Shown: piece after piece, positions 1 through 7,747 of the stretch
Position numbering within the stretch: the stretch's first letter is position 1
How the letters are laid out: the number at the start of each line of letters is the position of its first letter
Assembly: GCA_002559145.1 (NCBI GenBank)
Contig: NTXX01000011.1
Location: 65,855 to 129,854, forward strand
Source: Bacillus sp. AFS006103
Lineage (GTDB): Bacteria; Bacillota; Bacilli; Bacillales; Cytobacillaceae
Direction: 5' to 3'
DNA: 64,000 nt
Notes under the pieces: model-generated
Told to the model about the DNA's origin: nothing
Database searches by the model: none
What the model saw: only the letters and a program-made list of their open reading frames with translations
Translations under genes and position numbers: made by a program

Positions 1-125
1 ATTCTAATTACCATGATGCTGTAAAGACAGCTCGGGATATTAAGACTAAAATGAAAATCATTCCAATTGATACCTTTGATGACGCGGTAAATTATTTAGA
101 AAAGTTGAAGGGAAATAAAAAATGA
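1..125 (+). CDS. ylbL: YlbL-type PDZ/Lon-like serine protease, 3' end only
   Basis: The window opens inside this gene. About 40 C-terminal residues are visible, ending in ...FDDAVNYLEKLKGNKK and a TGA at 123-125. The pattern 'K-x-K-M-K-I-I-P-I-D-T-x-x-D-A-x-x-Y-L' is the end of the Lon-type catalytic domain of YlbL (SepM-like, membrane-anchored PDZ-S16 protease) as I remember it from Bacillus. The call also rests on position, since ylbL precedes ylbM in this group. Catalytic residues and the membrane anchor lie outside the window. A terminator hairpin starts at the stop codon. Confidence 0.75.
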   Translation, partial: SNYHDAVKTARDIKTKMKIIPIDTFDDAVNYLEKLKGNKK

Positions 126-149
126 TGGTGCGGCTGCATCATCTTTTTT
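116..149. terminator. Bidirectional terminator between ylbL and ylbM
   Basis: Stem GATGGTGC (124-131), loop GGCT, stem GCATCATC (136-143), then TTTTTT (144-149). An A-run at 117-122 gives the matching T-run on the reverse strand, so the hairpin can end both converging genes. It overlaps both stop codons. Confidence 0.85.
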
Positions 150-1368
150 ATTTCCCTTTTATATATACAGGCGGCTGCTCATATTCTTGCCGAAGCATCT
201 TTGCTTTTAAATGACCGGGAATCCCGAGCGAATAAATACGAGCAGCTTTAATATCAAGGTTTATTTCATTTTCCTTAAACGAAGCTAGTTTCGAAATAAG
301 CGGCAAACTAAGGTGAGACTTCTTTTTATTTAAATATTCCCTACCAGTAGACGTCATTCCTAAAAGTCTTAAATAAGTGGCTTTTTCCGAATGTCTTGCC
401 ATTTCCTCTTTTTTTGTGTTCGTTAAAATATGAACACATAGCCTTTGCAGTCTTGTCCAAGTATAGCGTTTCGTTTTAATTTTCTGCATAAATTGATGAA
501 AATTATCTGCCTCAAGAGCAGCAGCTTGAAGCCTGTTTTCAAGCCCCTCTTCCACCTCGTAGATTTCCCTAAGTTCACCAGGGCTAGAATGAATCAAGCG
601 AAATTGCAGGTAGTTCCAATAATTCTCCCATTGGTGAAATCCATGATATTGCTGAATATACTCTTTTAACAAAATTTTCGTTTGCTCTGGCACATATTGA
701 TCAATATTTGTTTGGCTATTGTCATTTGTAAAAATAGCTTTACGGATACTTGTTGCACTGGCAATTGTTGCCGAAGCGAAATGCTCATCGTGATAGTCAG
801 CGTTTTTCCGAGCGATTGTCAGCGGTCTGACTGCGCACTTTTGCTGTTGGATTGCTTTTATGTATTCAAGTCCCAGAATATTATTGGGCTTTGCTAGATC
901 CAAATAATTATCTGCAGCAGGCAATTGTTGAAAAGCTAGGGATAGGGCTTTTGGATAGCTGACACCAGTATCTAAGTAACTTTTGATATTTTCATTATAT
1001 GGGTTTTGCTGTTCTTTTAAGTAATCAATCGTTTGAAGAAAGTCGGATAAATCTCCACTTTCACTTCCAAAACAAAGGGATTCACAGTGGACAGCATCTA
1101 AAATTGACACAGCCCCGAAGGCAAAGGTTTCCGCTTTTTGAGTAGCAAAACGATACGGAAGTTCAAAAACAATATCAACTCCATTAAGCAAGGCCATCTT
1201 AGTGCGCTGCCATTTGGATACAAGGGCAGGTTCTCCGCGCTGCAAAAAGTTCCCACTCATTACAGCAATGACAACATCTGCCTGCGCTGCCTCTTTAGAT
1301 GCTTGCAAATGATAAGCGTGTCCATTATGGAAAGGATTGTACTCCACGATTAAACCAACAGATTTCAT
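148..1368 (-). CDS. tmcAL: tRNA(Met) cytidine acetate ligase
   Basis: YlbM/TmcAL family, which makes N4-acetylcytidine at the wobble base of elongator tRNA-Met from acetate and ATP in the cytosol. The N-terminal nucleotidyltransferase fold is clear: 'GLIVEYNPFHNGH' with the HxGH-type motif HNGH at residues 14-17, followed by 'VIAVMSGNFLQRGEPA' and 'SKWQRTKMAL'. The length of 406 aa fits the family. The frame is open 19 codons further upstream, but the ATG at 1366-1368 follows GGGAGAGAAG and begins the conserved MKSVGLIVEYNPFH, so it is taken as the start. It is transcribed alone, converging on ylbL. Confidence 0.95.
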   Translation of the reverse strand: MKSVGLIVEYNPFHNGHAYHLQASKEAAQADVVIAVMSGNFLQRGEPALVSKWQRTKMALLNGVDIVFELPYRFATQKAETFAFGAVSILDAVHCESLCFGSESGDLSDFLQTIDYLKEQQNPYNENIKSYLDTGVSYPKALSLAFQQLPAADNYLDLAKPNNILGLEYIKAIQQQKCAVRPLTIARKNADYHDEHFASATIASATSIRKAIFTNDNSQTNIDQYVPEQTKILLKEYIQQYHGFHQWENYWNYLQFRLIHSSPGELREIYEVEEGLENRLQAAALEADNFHQFMQKIKTKRYTWTRLQRLCVHILTNTKKEEMARHSEKATYLRLLGMTSTGREYLNKKKSHLSLPLISKLASFKENEINLDIKAARIYSLGIPGHLKAKMLRQEYEQPPVYIKGK

Positions 1369-1398
1369 ATCTTCTCTCCCTTTTTTAAAAGTACTAAT

Positions 1399-1429
1399 AT
1401 TATAGCAAAATTTTAAGGTAATCAATCAA
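1399..1429 (-). promoter_or_regulatory. Candidate extended -10 promoter for tmcAL
   Basis: Read on the reverse strand, TGCTATAAT (TGn plus a perfect TATAAT at 1399-1404) lies about 30 bases before the tmcAL start. Two overlapping TTGATT candidates for the -35 sit at spacings of 15 and 19, neither ideal, so the extended -10 carries the call. Confidence 0.5.
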
Positions 1430-1547
1430 GTTATATGATAAGATATTAAAGATGTTTGCAAATAGCTTATCTGGTTAAACTAGTATAGGAAACTCATGTG
1501 AGCGTTTTGCCTTTTTTAATCACCTGACGGGGTGTAAAGAAAAAACA

Positions 1548-1576
1548 TTGACAAAAAATTTATCGAAGGCTATAAT
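1548..1576 (+). promoter_or_regulatory. Sigma-A promoter of the ylbN-rpmF operon
   Basis: Perfect TTGACA (1548-1553), 17-base spacer and perfect TATAAT (1571-1576). The start codon is only about 22 bases past the expected transcription start. This is the strongest consensus promoter in the window and fits a ribosomal-protein operon. Confidence 0.92.
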
Positions 1577-1603
1577 TATTTTTGTTGCCTTGGGGTGATT
1601 CAA

Positions 1604-2125
1604 TTGAAATGGACATTAAGTCAATTACAAAAATATCGAAACAAGGATTTTTTGATTGATGAAATAGTTCGTGTGGATGAGATTATACAAGATGATCCAA
1701 CCATTCGAGAAGTTTCTCCGATGCATATTACTGGTCGGGGAGATATTGATTCAACAAAAGTAACTTTCCATTTAAAAATTGAAGGTTACTTAATACTTCC
1801 TTGTTCTCGTACTTTAGTGGATGTTAGACTTCCAATTAATGTCGAAACAACTGAAACGTTCCTCTTACAAGCTTCAGTATATGAAACTGAAGAGGAAGCA
1901 TATCAAGTAAATGGTGATGTGATTGATATTATGCCAATCCTTCGAGAGATTCTTTTACTTGAAGTTCCAATGCAGGTTTTTTGCGAAGATGTTAATCATG
2001 AAGATGCGGCTCCACAGTCTGGCAAGGATTGGGAAGTTGTTCATGAGGAAGATAAATCTAAAAAAATGGATCCAAGGCTTGCAGGTCTTGCAAAGTTTTT
2101 TGACGAAAACAATTCTTCTTCGTAA
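1604..2125 (+). CDS. ylbN: YceD/DUF177 family protein (YlbN), 23S rRNA accumulation factor family
   Basis: DUF177/YceD protein, co-transcribed with rpmF in most bacteria and linked to 23S rRNA accumulation; its exact activity is unclear to me. The central part 'GDIDSTKVTFHLKIEGYLILPCSRTLVDVRLPI' carries the two conserved family motifs (C-S-R-T-L and the D-V strand). The acidic tail ends in DPRLAGLAKFFDEN, typical of Bacillus members. The frame also has a GTG at 1595, but that lies inside the ribosome-binding site GGGGTGA (1592-1598). The TTG at 1604 has 5-base spacing and begins MKWTLSQLQKYRNK, so it is preferred. Confidence 0.9.
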   Translation: MKWTLSQLQKYRNKDFLIDEIVRVDEIIQDDPTIREVSPMHITGRGDIDSTKVTFHLKIEGYLILPCSRTLVDVRLPINVETTETFLLQASVYETEEEAYQVNGDVIDIMPILREILLLEVPMQVFCEDVNHEDAAPQSGKDWEVVHEEDKSKKMDPRLAGLAKFFDENNSSS

Positions 2126-2151
2126 ATCTAATCGACAAATCTAAGAAGCAA

Positions 2152-2180
2152 AGTGAAGCCCAGTGTTCCTGGTCTTCATT
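2152..2180 (+). promoter_or_regulatory. Hairpin in the ylbN-rpmF spacer
   Basis: GTGAAGcCCAG pairs with CTGGtCTTCAT around the loop TGTTC (2152-2180): eleven base pairs counting one G-T, with one mismatch. It has no T-run after it and ends about 20 bases before the rpmF ribosome-binding site. It may be a processing or translational control element; function unknown. Confidence 0.45.
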
Positions 2181-2213
2181 ACTTTCTTAATACTCTTTAA
2201 GGAGGTGGGAAGA

Positions 2214-2387
2214 ATGGCTGTACCTTTTAGAAGGACTTCTAAAACTGCAAAAAGAAAACGTCGTACTCATTTTAAATTAAACGTACCTGGTATGGTAAGC
2301 TGCCCAAACTGTGGTGAAATGAAACTTTCACACCGCGTATGTAAAGCTTGCGGAACATACAAAGGAAAAGATGTAGTAAACGACTAA
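2214..2387 (+). CDS. rpmF: 50S ribosomal protein L32
   Basis: A 57-residue protein beginning [20 protein letters not shown], the L32 signature. Four cysteines (C30, C33, C43, C46) form the zinc ribbon, so this is the zinc-binding form. The start ATG follows AAGGAGGTGGGAAGA. The frame is open upstream to 2163, but that part is spacer. It is the second gene of the ylbN operon and is followed by a strong terminator. Confidence 0.98.
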   Translation: MAVPFRRTSKTAKRKRRTHFKLNVPGMVSCPNCGEMKLSHRVCKACGTYKGKDVVND

Positions 2388-2404
2388 TTTTAAGGTAAGA
2401 TAGT

Positions 2405-2441
2405 AAGCACAAGGACTTGAGAGTCCTTGTGCTTTTGTCGT
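2405..2441 (+). terminator. Terminator after rpmF
   Basis: Perfect 12-bp stem AGCACAAGGACT / AGTCCTTGTGCT (2406-2417 and 2422-2433) with loop TGAG, then TTTGTCGTTTTT. It ends the ylbN-rpmF operon. Confidence 0.92.
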
Positions 2442-2491
2442 TTTTAGATAAATACTTACATAAAAAATATAAAATGAAAGGTTGCGACAGT

Positions 2492-3250
2492 TTGTCATAT
2501 TCGATTGAAAAACACGAAAAGGGTTATTTATTATTTACGATTAATAGAAGCGAAAAAAGAAATGCTATTAATTTTGACGTAATGGAAGGCTTGGCAGAAG
2601 CGATAAAAAAAGCAACTGAACCTGATATTAAGGCACTTGTTATTACTGGAAAAGACGATCAGGCTTTTTGTTCAGGTGGAGATTTATCTGTTTTTCACCA
2701 ACTTCATACAAAGGAAGAGGCATATAACATGCTCTCAAAAATGGCAAATATCCTTTATTCTCTACTTACCTTGCCTATCCCTACTATTGCTCTTATTAAT
2801 GGAACAGCAGTCGGTGGGGGGTGTGAAATTGCAGCGGCTTGTGATTTTCGTCTTGCCCGAGAAGGAATAAAAGCAGGGTTTGTCCAGGGGAAGCAAGCAA
2901 TAACAACAGGTTGGGGAGGAGGTTCAATTTTAGCTGAAAGGCTGCCATCGGCGATTGCTATGAAACTTTTAATGGAAGCTGAACTCCAAACAGTTGCCTA
3001 TTTAAAAGAAATTGGCTTTATCAACTCTTTATATACGGATAACTCTCTTCAGGCTTGTGAATCATATCTTGAAACAATGCTATCGAACGATTTAAGTGTG
3101 CTAAACTCCTATAAAAAGATCTGGATTAGAAAGTGGGAGGAAACAAAACTGCGTGAAAGAATGGAGGATGAGGTAAGGAATTGTGCTGTTCTTTGGGAAA
3201 GCGATGCTCATCATGAATACGTAAAAGCTTTTATACGAAAAAAACAATGA
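2492..3250 (+). CDS. Enoyl-CoA hydratase/isomerase (crotonase) family protein with altered active site
   Basis: Crotonase fold of 252 aa. Visible motifs: 'RSEKRNAIN' (residues 19-27), 'FCSGGDLS' (59-66, first oxyanion-hole strand) and 'GTAVGGGCEIAAACDFRLA' (104-122, second oxyanion hole, with E112 at the first catalytic Glu of hydratases). The second hydratase Glu, normally in a GQPE motif, is replaced: here the segment reads FVQGKQAITTGWGGG, with K134 at that site and a W-G-G (141-143) instead of G-A-G-G. From memory this resembles ethylmalonyl/methylmalonyl-CoA decarboxylases more than hydratases, so the substrate is open. TTG 2492 follows GAAAGG and begins the conserved region. ATG 2474 is an alternative without a ribosome-binding site, and the longer frame starts inside the preceding terminator. 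Single gene between rpmF and rsfA. Confidence 0.8.
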   Translation: MSYSIEKHEKGYLLFTINRSEKRNAINFDVMEGLAEAIKKATEPDIKALVITGKDDQAFCSGGDLSVFHQLHTKEEAYNMLSKMANILYSLLTLPIPTIALINGTAVGGGCEIAAACDFRLAREGIKAGFVQGKQAITTGWGGGSILAERLPSAIAMKLLMEAELQTVAYLKEIGFINSLYTDNSLQACESYLETMLSNDLSVLNSYKKIWIRKWEETKLRERMEDEVRNCAVLWESDAHHEYVKAFIRKKQ

Positions 3251-3336
3251 CTTAAGATGAAAACACAGAGCTTGATTAAGTCTATCTTTTCTAGTAGATG
3301 CATATGTATTATAAAAACACTAGGAGGGATGATTTT

Positions 3337-3966
3337 ATGTCACCGACTCGACAAGATGCATGGTCTCAAGACGAAGACTTGTTGCTTGCTGAAGTTGTGT
3401 TACGTTACATCCGAGAAGGCGGGACACAACTGCAAGCTTTTGAGGAAGTAGGGAAGCAGCTGACGCGTACCTCAGCAGCCTGTGGCTTTCGTTGGAATTC
3501 ATTTGTCAGAAAACAATATAAATCGGGAATTGAGCTAGCCAAAAAGCAGCGTAAAGAGTTGAAAAAGCAACCAGCCTATAATGAAGAAGAATCCGTTCAT
3601 GAAGCCGTTAAGGAAGAAGTCGTTCCATCACCTGTAGTAAATGAGCAAGGCAGCAAAATCACGTTTGCGACTGTTATTCATTTCTTAGAAGGTCTCCAAC
3701 AAAAAGCGCAAGCCTCAACCAGTTTTGAAGCAGACCGGAAGCGTTCTACTGAAAAAATTAAAGAGTTGGAAAAGAAGGCATACCATTTGGCTGCGGAGAA
3801 TGAAAGATTAGCCAAAAATTTAAAAGCGATTGAAGAGGATTATCGTTCGTTAATTGAAATTATGGAAAGAGCACGGAAAATGGTCGTCCTGCAGGATGAG
3901 GACCGACAACAAAAGGTGAAATTTCAAATGGACAAAAATGGAAACCTTGAAAGAGTAGAAAAGTAG
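3337..3966 (+). CDS. rsfA: RsfA/GerR-family transcription regulator (prespore-specific regulator family)
   Basis: A 209-aa regulator in the ylbO/rsfA position. Residues about 5-60 ('RQDAWSQDEDLLLAEVVLRYIREGG...ACGFRWNSFVRKQY') form a Myb/SANT-like DNA-binding domain typical of the family. Residues about 125-195 are a long heptad coiled coil ('KIKELEKKAYHLAAENERLAKNLKAIEEDY') probably used for dimerisation. In Bacillus these proteins tune compartment-specific sporulation genes of the sigma-E and sigma-F regulons. The start ATG follows AGGAGGGATGATTTT. The frame continues 13 codons upstream without a ribosome-binding site. A CATATGTAT (3300-3308) resembles a sigma-E -10, but no convincing -35 was found. 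It is followed by a convergent terminator. Confidence 0.9.
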   Translation: MSPTRQDAWSQDEDLLLAEVVLRYIREGGTQLQAFEEVGKQLTRTSAACGFRWNSFVRKQYKSGIELAKKQRKELKKQPAYNEEESVHEAVKEEVVPSPVVNEQGSKITFATVIHFLEGLQQKAQASTSFEADRKRSTEKIKELEKKAYHLAAENERLAKNLKAIEEDYRSLIEIMERARKMVVLQDEDRQQKVKFQMDKNGNLERVEK

Positions 3967-3994
3967 AAAAAGCGGACTAATCGTCCGCTTTTTA
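3967..3994. terminator. Bidirectional terminator between rsfA and ylbP
   Basis: Stem AAAAGCGGAC / GTCCGCTTTT (3968-3977 and 3983-3992) around loop TAATC. It has T-runs in both directions and sits between two converging genes. Confidence 0.9.
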
Positions 3995-4003
3995 TTTTAT
4001 ATG

Positions 4004-4480
4004 TTAATTATTATGCTGTGCCTCGACACCAGTTGGATACCAAACCAATGGATTTTCCCCACGGTCACGCTCCATATCGTATTCTACATTGGCGAAGTCC
4101 ATCTTCTCCCAGAAGTCTCTTGATTGGACTCTAGGGTTTGTCTTAATTGGGAGACCAAAGCTCTTCGCAAATTCTACAAGTACTTTCCCATACCCCTTAC
4201 CTTGATATTCAGGTAATACTTCAAGCTTCCAAATCTCTAAGTAGTTTTGCGGTGGATAGAAGTAGCGGTCAAATTTTGCTTCAATTTGATATAAACTCAT
4301 CCGTGCTACTAATTTGTCCCCAAAGTAAATTCCGTAAAATGGAGAGTCGCTATCGTTATCGACCAAATTTTCTTCAAGGTCTTCCGACATTGATAGTTCT
4401 TGAATCCCATATTCTTTAAATTTTTTAAATTCTTCTAGTGTTTTAAAGTTTACTTTTAGTTTTTCCACCTTTGTTACCAT
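4004..4480 (-). CDS. ylbP: GNAT-family N-acetyltransferase YlbP
   Basis: A 158-aa single-domain acetyltransferase. The acetyl-CoA binding motif is 'VLPEYQGKGYGKVLVEFAKSFG', with the Q-x-x-G-x-G loop QGKGYG at residues 93-98. Preceding strands 'FYGIYFGDKLVARMSLY' and 'NYLEIWKLEVLP' complete the fold. The substrate is not predictable from sequence. The start ATG at 4478-4480 has AAGGGGG seven bases upstream; the TTG two codons earlier is too close to it. Monocistronic on the reverse strand, converging with rsfA, as in B. subtilis. Confidence 0.92.
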   Translation of the reverse strand: MVTKVEKLKVNFKTLEEFKKFKEYGIQELSMSEDLEENLVDNDSDSPFYGIYFGDKLVARMSLYQIEAKFDRYFYPPQNYLEIWKLEVLPEYQGKGYGKVLVEFAKSFGLPIKTNPRVQSRDFWEKMDFANVEYDMERDRGENPLVWYPTGVEAQHNN

Positions 4481-4562
4481 AGCCAAACCCCCTTATAAAT
4501 GAGAACCTCATAACCTTGTATATATTCATTTGTCCCTGAATATCATGATATGAAACATTTTT

Positions 4563-4590
4563 TTGGATTATTCAAATGAATCACTATTAT
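4563..4590 (+). promoter_or_regulatory. Weak candidate promoter for the acyl-CoA carboxylase gene
   Basis: TTGGAT (4563-4568), 16-base spacer and TATTAT (4585-4590) lie about 118 bases before the carboxylase start, in a 227-base divergent spacer (4481-4707) that must also hold the ylbP promoter. Nothing else in the spacer stands out; no catabolite-response site was seen. Confidence 0.35.
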
Positions 4591-4707
4591 TATATAACAA
4601 AAACTCAAAAAATTCTTCAAATAAGTTCAAGGCGTTTTCATTATTTGCATGGTAGGTAGAGAATGATTCAGAAACATATTTACGGAAGTTTTTTGAGGAG
4701 GGGAATT

Positions 4708-6249
4708 ATGGCTGTAAATAACACATGGAATAATCACTTAAACGAGAACCGTAAGATGATTGAGGCTGGCGGACATCCAAAATATCATGAGAAGGCTAAA
4801 GAACAAAAAAAGCTTTTTGTTCGAGAACGTCTTGCTTTATTGTTTGATGGAGGAAATTATGAAGAAGATGGTAAGTTTGCCAATTTTAAAGCCGGGGATC
4901 TTCCTGCTGATGGTGTTGTAACGGCGATTGGTAAAATTAAAGGCCAGACGGTATGTGTCATGGCAAATGATTCGACAATCAAAGCAGGTTCATGGGGAGC
5001 AAAAACGGTTGAAAAAATTATTCGCATTCAAGAAGTAGCCGAGAAATTAAAAGTTCCGTTATTTTATCTGGTCGATTCTGCTGGAGCGAGAATTACAGAT
5101 CAAGTTGAGATGTTTCCAAATCGTCGTGGCGCTGGAAAAATCTTTTATAATCAAGTGAAGCTTTCCGGGATGATTCCTCAAGTGTGTATTCTGTTTGGCC
5201 CATCCGCGGCAGGTGGAGCTTACATCCCTGCATTTTGCGATATTGTAATTATGGTCGATCAAAATGCTTCTATGTATTTGGGATCACCCCGTATGGCTGA
5301 AAAGGTTATCGGCGAAAAGGTATCGCTTGAAGAAATGGGCGGTGCAAAGATGCATTGTTCTGTCAGTGGCTGTGGGGATGTACTCACCTTTAATGAGGAA
5401 GAAGCGATAGAATCAGCTAAAAAGTATATCAGCTTCTTTCCAGGCAGTTTTAAAGAAAAAACAAAGATGACTAATGGGATTGCTGCGAAACAGGGACGTG
5501 AATTAGAAGCAATCATTCCAGAAAACCAGAACGCCCCGTTTGATATGTATGAATGTATTGATAGGCTTGTGGACCAAGATAGTTTTTATGAAATTAAAAA
5601 ATTATTTGCCTCAGAATTGATAACTGGATTAGCTAGAATCGATGGAAGAGCGATTGGAATTATTGCTAATCAGCCAAAAGTAAAAGGCGGCGTTTTATTC
5701 GTTGATTCTGCTGATAAAGCTGCTAAATTTATTCAGCTTTGTGATGCATTTCATCTCCCATTATTATTTTTGGCAGATGTACCTGGCTTTATGATCGGAA
5801 CAAAGGTTGAACGTGCTGGGATTATCCGTCATGGAGCAAAATTTATTGCTGCAATGAGTTCAAGCACCGTTCCGAAAATATCTGTCATTATTAGGAAAGC
5901 ATATGGTGCCGGTTTATATGCCATGGCAGGTCCTGCTTTTGAACCGGATTGCTGCATAGCGTTGCCGACTGCGCAGATTGCTGTTATGGGGCCGGAAGCT
6001 GCTGTCAATGCCGTTTATTCAAATAAGATTAATGAAATAAAAGACCCAAAAGAAAAAAATGCTTTTGTCCTAGAGAAGCAGAGAGAATACAAAGAACATA
6101 TCGATATTTATAAGCTAGCATCCGAGCTTATTGTAGATGAAATTGTTGCTCCATCTGAATTACGAAATGTGCTTATTCAACGCTTTACTTACTATGAAAC
6201 AAAAGAAATAACTTTCAGCGTCCGCAAGCATCCGGTTTATCCTGTCTGA
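4708..6249 (+). CDS. Biotin-dependent acyl-CoA carboxylase, carboxyltransferase (beta) subunit
   Basis: A 513-aa carboxyltransferase of the PccB/AccD-type family, with both crotonase-like halves. N-half: 'RERLALLFDGG' and 'FGPSAAGGAYIPAFCDIVIMV' (acyl-CoA oxyanion region). C-half: 'ADVPGFMIGTKVERAGIIRHGAKF' and 'LPTAQIAVMGPEAAVNAVYSNKI', which binds carboxybiotin. The family moves CO2 from biotin to propionyl-, acetyl- or methylcrotonyl-CoA. The PTAQIAVMG form looks more like propionyl/acetyl-CoA enzymes than methylcrotonyl enzymes, but the substrate is not settled. No biotin carboxylase or carrier gene is adjacent, so its partner must be elsewhere. ATG 4708 follows GAGGAGGGGAATT; the frame opens 15 codons earlier without support. 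Monocistronic, with its own terminator. Confidence 0.9.
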   Translation: MAVNNTWNNHLNENRKMIEAGGHPKYHEKAKEQKKLFVRERLALLFDGGNYEEDGKFANFKAGDLPADGVVTAIGKIKGQTVCVMANDSTIKAGSWGAKTVEKIIRIQEVAEKLKVPLFYLVDSAGARITDQVEMFPNRRGAGKIFYNQVKLSGMIPQVCILFGPSAAGGAYIPAFCDIVIMVDQNASMYLGSPRMAEKVIGEKVSLEEMGGAKMHCSVSGCGDVLTFNEEEAIESAKKYISFFPGSFKEKTKMTNGIAAKQGRELEAIIPENQNAPFDMYECIDRLVDQDSFYEIKKLFASELITGLARIDGRAIGIIANQPKVKGGVLFVDSADKAAKFIQLCDAFHLPLLFLADVPGFMIGTKVERAGIIRHGAKFIAAMSSSTVPKISVIIRKAYGAGLYAMAGPAFEPDCCIALPTAQIAVMGPEAAVNAVYSNKINEIKDPKEKNAFVLEKQREYKEHIDIYKLASELIVDEIVAPSELRNVLIQRFTYYETKEITFSVRKHPVYPV

Positions 6250-6253
6250 TTGT

Positions 6254-6292
6254 AAGTCCTATTCGATGATTATCGAATAGGGCTTTTTTTTT
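6254..6292 (+). terminator. Terminator after the acyl-CoA carboxylase gene
   Basis: Fourteen-bp stem AAGTCCTATTCGAT / ATCGAATAGGGCTT (6254-6267 and 6272-6285) with one G-T pair and loop GATT, followed by a run of eight or more T. Confidence 0.93.
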
Positions 6293-6364
6293 CTAATCTT
6301 TCTAACAAACTATCGACAGCTTCTGATAAAATATGGGTAAAGTTGACTAAAAAGAGGGGTTTCC

Positions 6365-7267
6365 ATGAGGGTAGGAATTATAGGTGCTGGTTCGATTGGC
6401 TTATTATTTGCCGCTTATATTAGTAGAGTATTTGAGGTTACAGTCTACACAAGAACGACAGAGCAAGCATCTGAGTTAAATAAATATGGGATCGTTCTAA
6501 AGAAAAAAGGAGAACAAACGATTTCCTTTGTAAAGGCCCTGCCCATTTCAGAGTGGACGGGAGCGGAGGATCTAACAATAATCGCCGTTAAACAGTATCA
6601 ACTTAATCCAATCATTGAGACAATTAATCGGTTCCCGATAACTCCTAACAATCTATTATTTTTACAGAATGGTATGGGGCATTTAAAACAGCTGTCAGTG
6701 ATTTCGAATACAAATATTTTTGTGGGGTCTGTGGAACACGGAGCACTTAAAGAGAATTTATTTACTCTAGCTCATAATGGTGAGGGAATAACAAATGTTG
6801 CTGTTTTTAAGGGGGATCCAACTCTTTTGAATGAGTTTGTTTCCTCAGCGCCAAATGAATTTCCAGTGATTCTCAAAAAAGATTACATGAGAATGCTGCA
6901 AAATAAATTAATTGTCAACGCAGTGATTAATCCATTAACAGCCATCCTTCAGGTGAACAATGGTGAATTAATAAAAAATCAATACTACCTTCAAGTATTA
7001 AAAAAATTATTTTCCGAAATTTCAACAGTATTAACTTTGGAAAATGTTGAAGATCATTTGCAGCAAATTATTGATATTTGTAAAAATACTTCCGAAAACC
7101 GCTCCTCCATGCTTAAAGATATTGAGGCAAACAGAATGACAGAAGTAGATGCAATCCTTGGTTATATTTTAGGGGAAGCACAACGCAAAGAAATGACGGC
7201 ACCTACCATTGAAACCCTTTATTATTTAATAAAAGGGAAAGAGTGGATAAAGGGGGTAACTTCTTGA
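6365..7267 (+). CDS. panE: 2-dehydropantoate 2-reductase
   Basis: Ketopantoate reductase, the NADPH step of pantothenate (CoA) synthesis. N-terminal Rossmann motif MRVGIIGAGSIG, with G7-x-G9-x-x-G12. The catalytic Lys is K181 in 'MLQNKLIVNAVINPLTA'. C-terminal helical domain with the family pattern 'NRSSMLKDIEANRMTEVDAILGYI', where the N-R-S-S-M-x-x-D-x-x-x-x-R-x-T-E signature is intact. At 300 aa it has full length. The start ATG follows AGAGGGGTTTCC. Its TGA overlaps the ATG of the next gene by one base, so the two are translationally linked. B. subtilis name ylbQ. Confidence 0.95.
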   Translation: MRVGIIGAGSIGLLFAAYISRVFEVTVYTRTTEQASELNKYGIVLKKKGEQTISFVKALPISEWTGAEDLTIIAVKQYQLNPIIETINRFPITPNNLLFLQNGMGHLKQLSVISNTNIFVGSVEHGALKENLFTLAHNGEGITNVAVFKGDPTLLNEFVSSAPNEFPVILKKDYMRMLQNKLIVNAVINPLTAILQVNNGELIKNQYYLQVLKKLFSEISTVLTLENVEDHLQQIIDICKNTSENRSSMLKDIEANRMTEVDAILGYILGEAQRKEMTAPTIETLYYLIKGKEWIKGVTS

Positions 7268-7659
7268 TGGCTTTTTTATCCTCTATAATTTCTATATTCT
7301 TTGCATTACCATTTTTAGGATTTCTACTTGTGTTTATTATTACAAAACTAGTGACAAACAATAACCGGAAATCAGTTCACAAGGCTCTTGATTACACAAC
7401 AATTTTATTTGTTATTTCAGTTCATTTTTTAATTGAAACTATTTGGGGGAAATCGCTTTTTTGGTTAATAATACTAATAATGATTTTAATTGCAATGATT
7501 TTTGTGTTTGTTCATTGGAAGGTTAAAGAAGAAATTGTCTTGAGAAAAGTGTTGAAGGGTTTTTGGCGATTTAATTTTATTCTCTTCCTCCTGGCATATA
7601 TTACCTTAACTCTATTTGGATTACTTCATCGGGCAATAATATTTACCTTTTCCAACTGA
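7267..7659 (+). CDS. DUF3397 integral membrane protein
   Basis: A 130-aa hydrophobic protein with four predicted membrane segments (about residues 4-28, 43-59, 64-83 and 103-121) and short basic loops. Position between panE and bshC and this topology match the DUF3397 family as I know it from Bacillus; function unknown. The ATG at 7267 overlaps the panE stop (TGATG) and has AAGGGGGT ten bases upstream. The frame continues eight codons into panE, which is not needed. Confidence 0.8.
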   Translation: MAFLSSIISIFFALPFLGFLLVFIITKLVTNNNRKSVHKALDYTTILFVISVHFLIETIWGKSLFWLIILIMILIAMIFVFVHWKVKEEIVLRKVLKGFWRFNFILFLLAYITLTLFGLLHRAIIFTFSN

Positions 7660-7676
7660 ATAGTAAGCCAAAGTTT

Positions 7677-7705
7677 TTTTCAAATGCGGTTGGTAGTGGT
7701 ATACT
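7677..7705 (+). promoter_or_regulatory. Candidate extended -10 promoter for bshC
   Basis: TGGTATACT (TGn plus TATACT at 7700-7705) with a T-rich but non-consensus -35 region, about 43 bases before the bshC start. Confidence 0.4.
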
Positions 7706-7747
7706 CTTAAAAGAATGAATTTGGGTGATCAGAAAGGAAGTACATGA

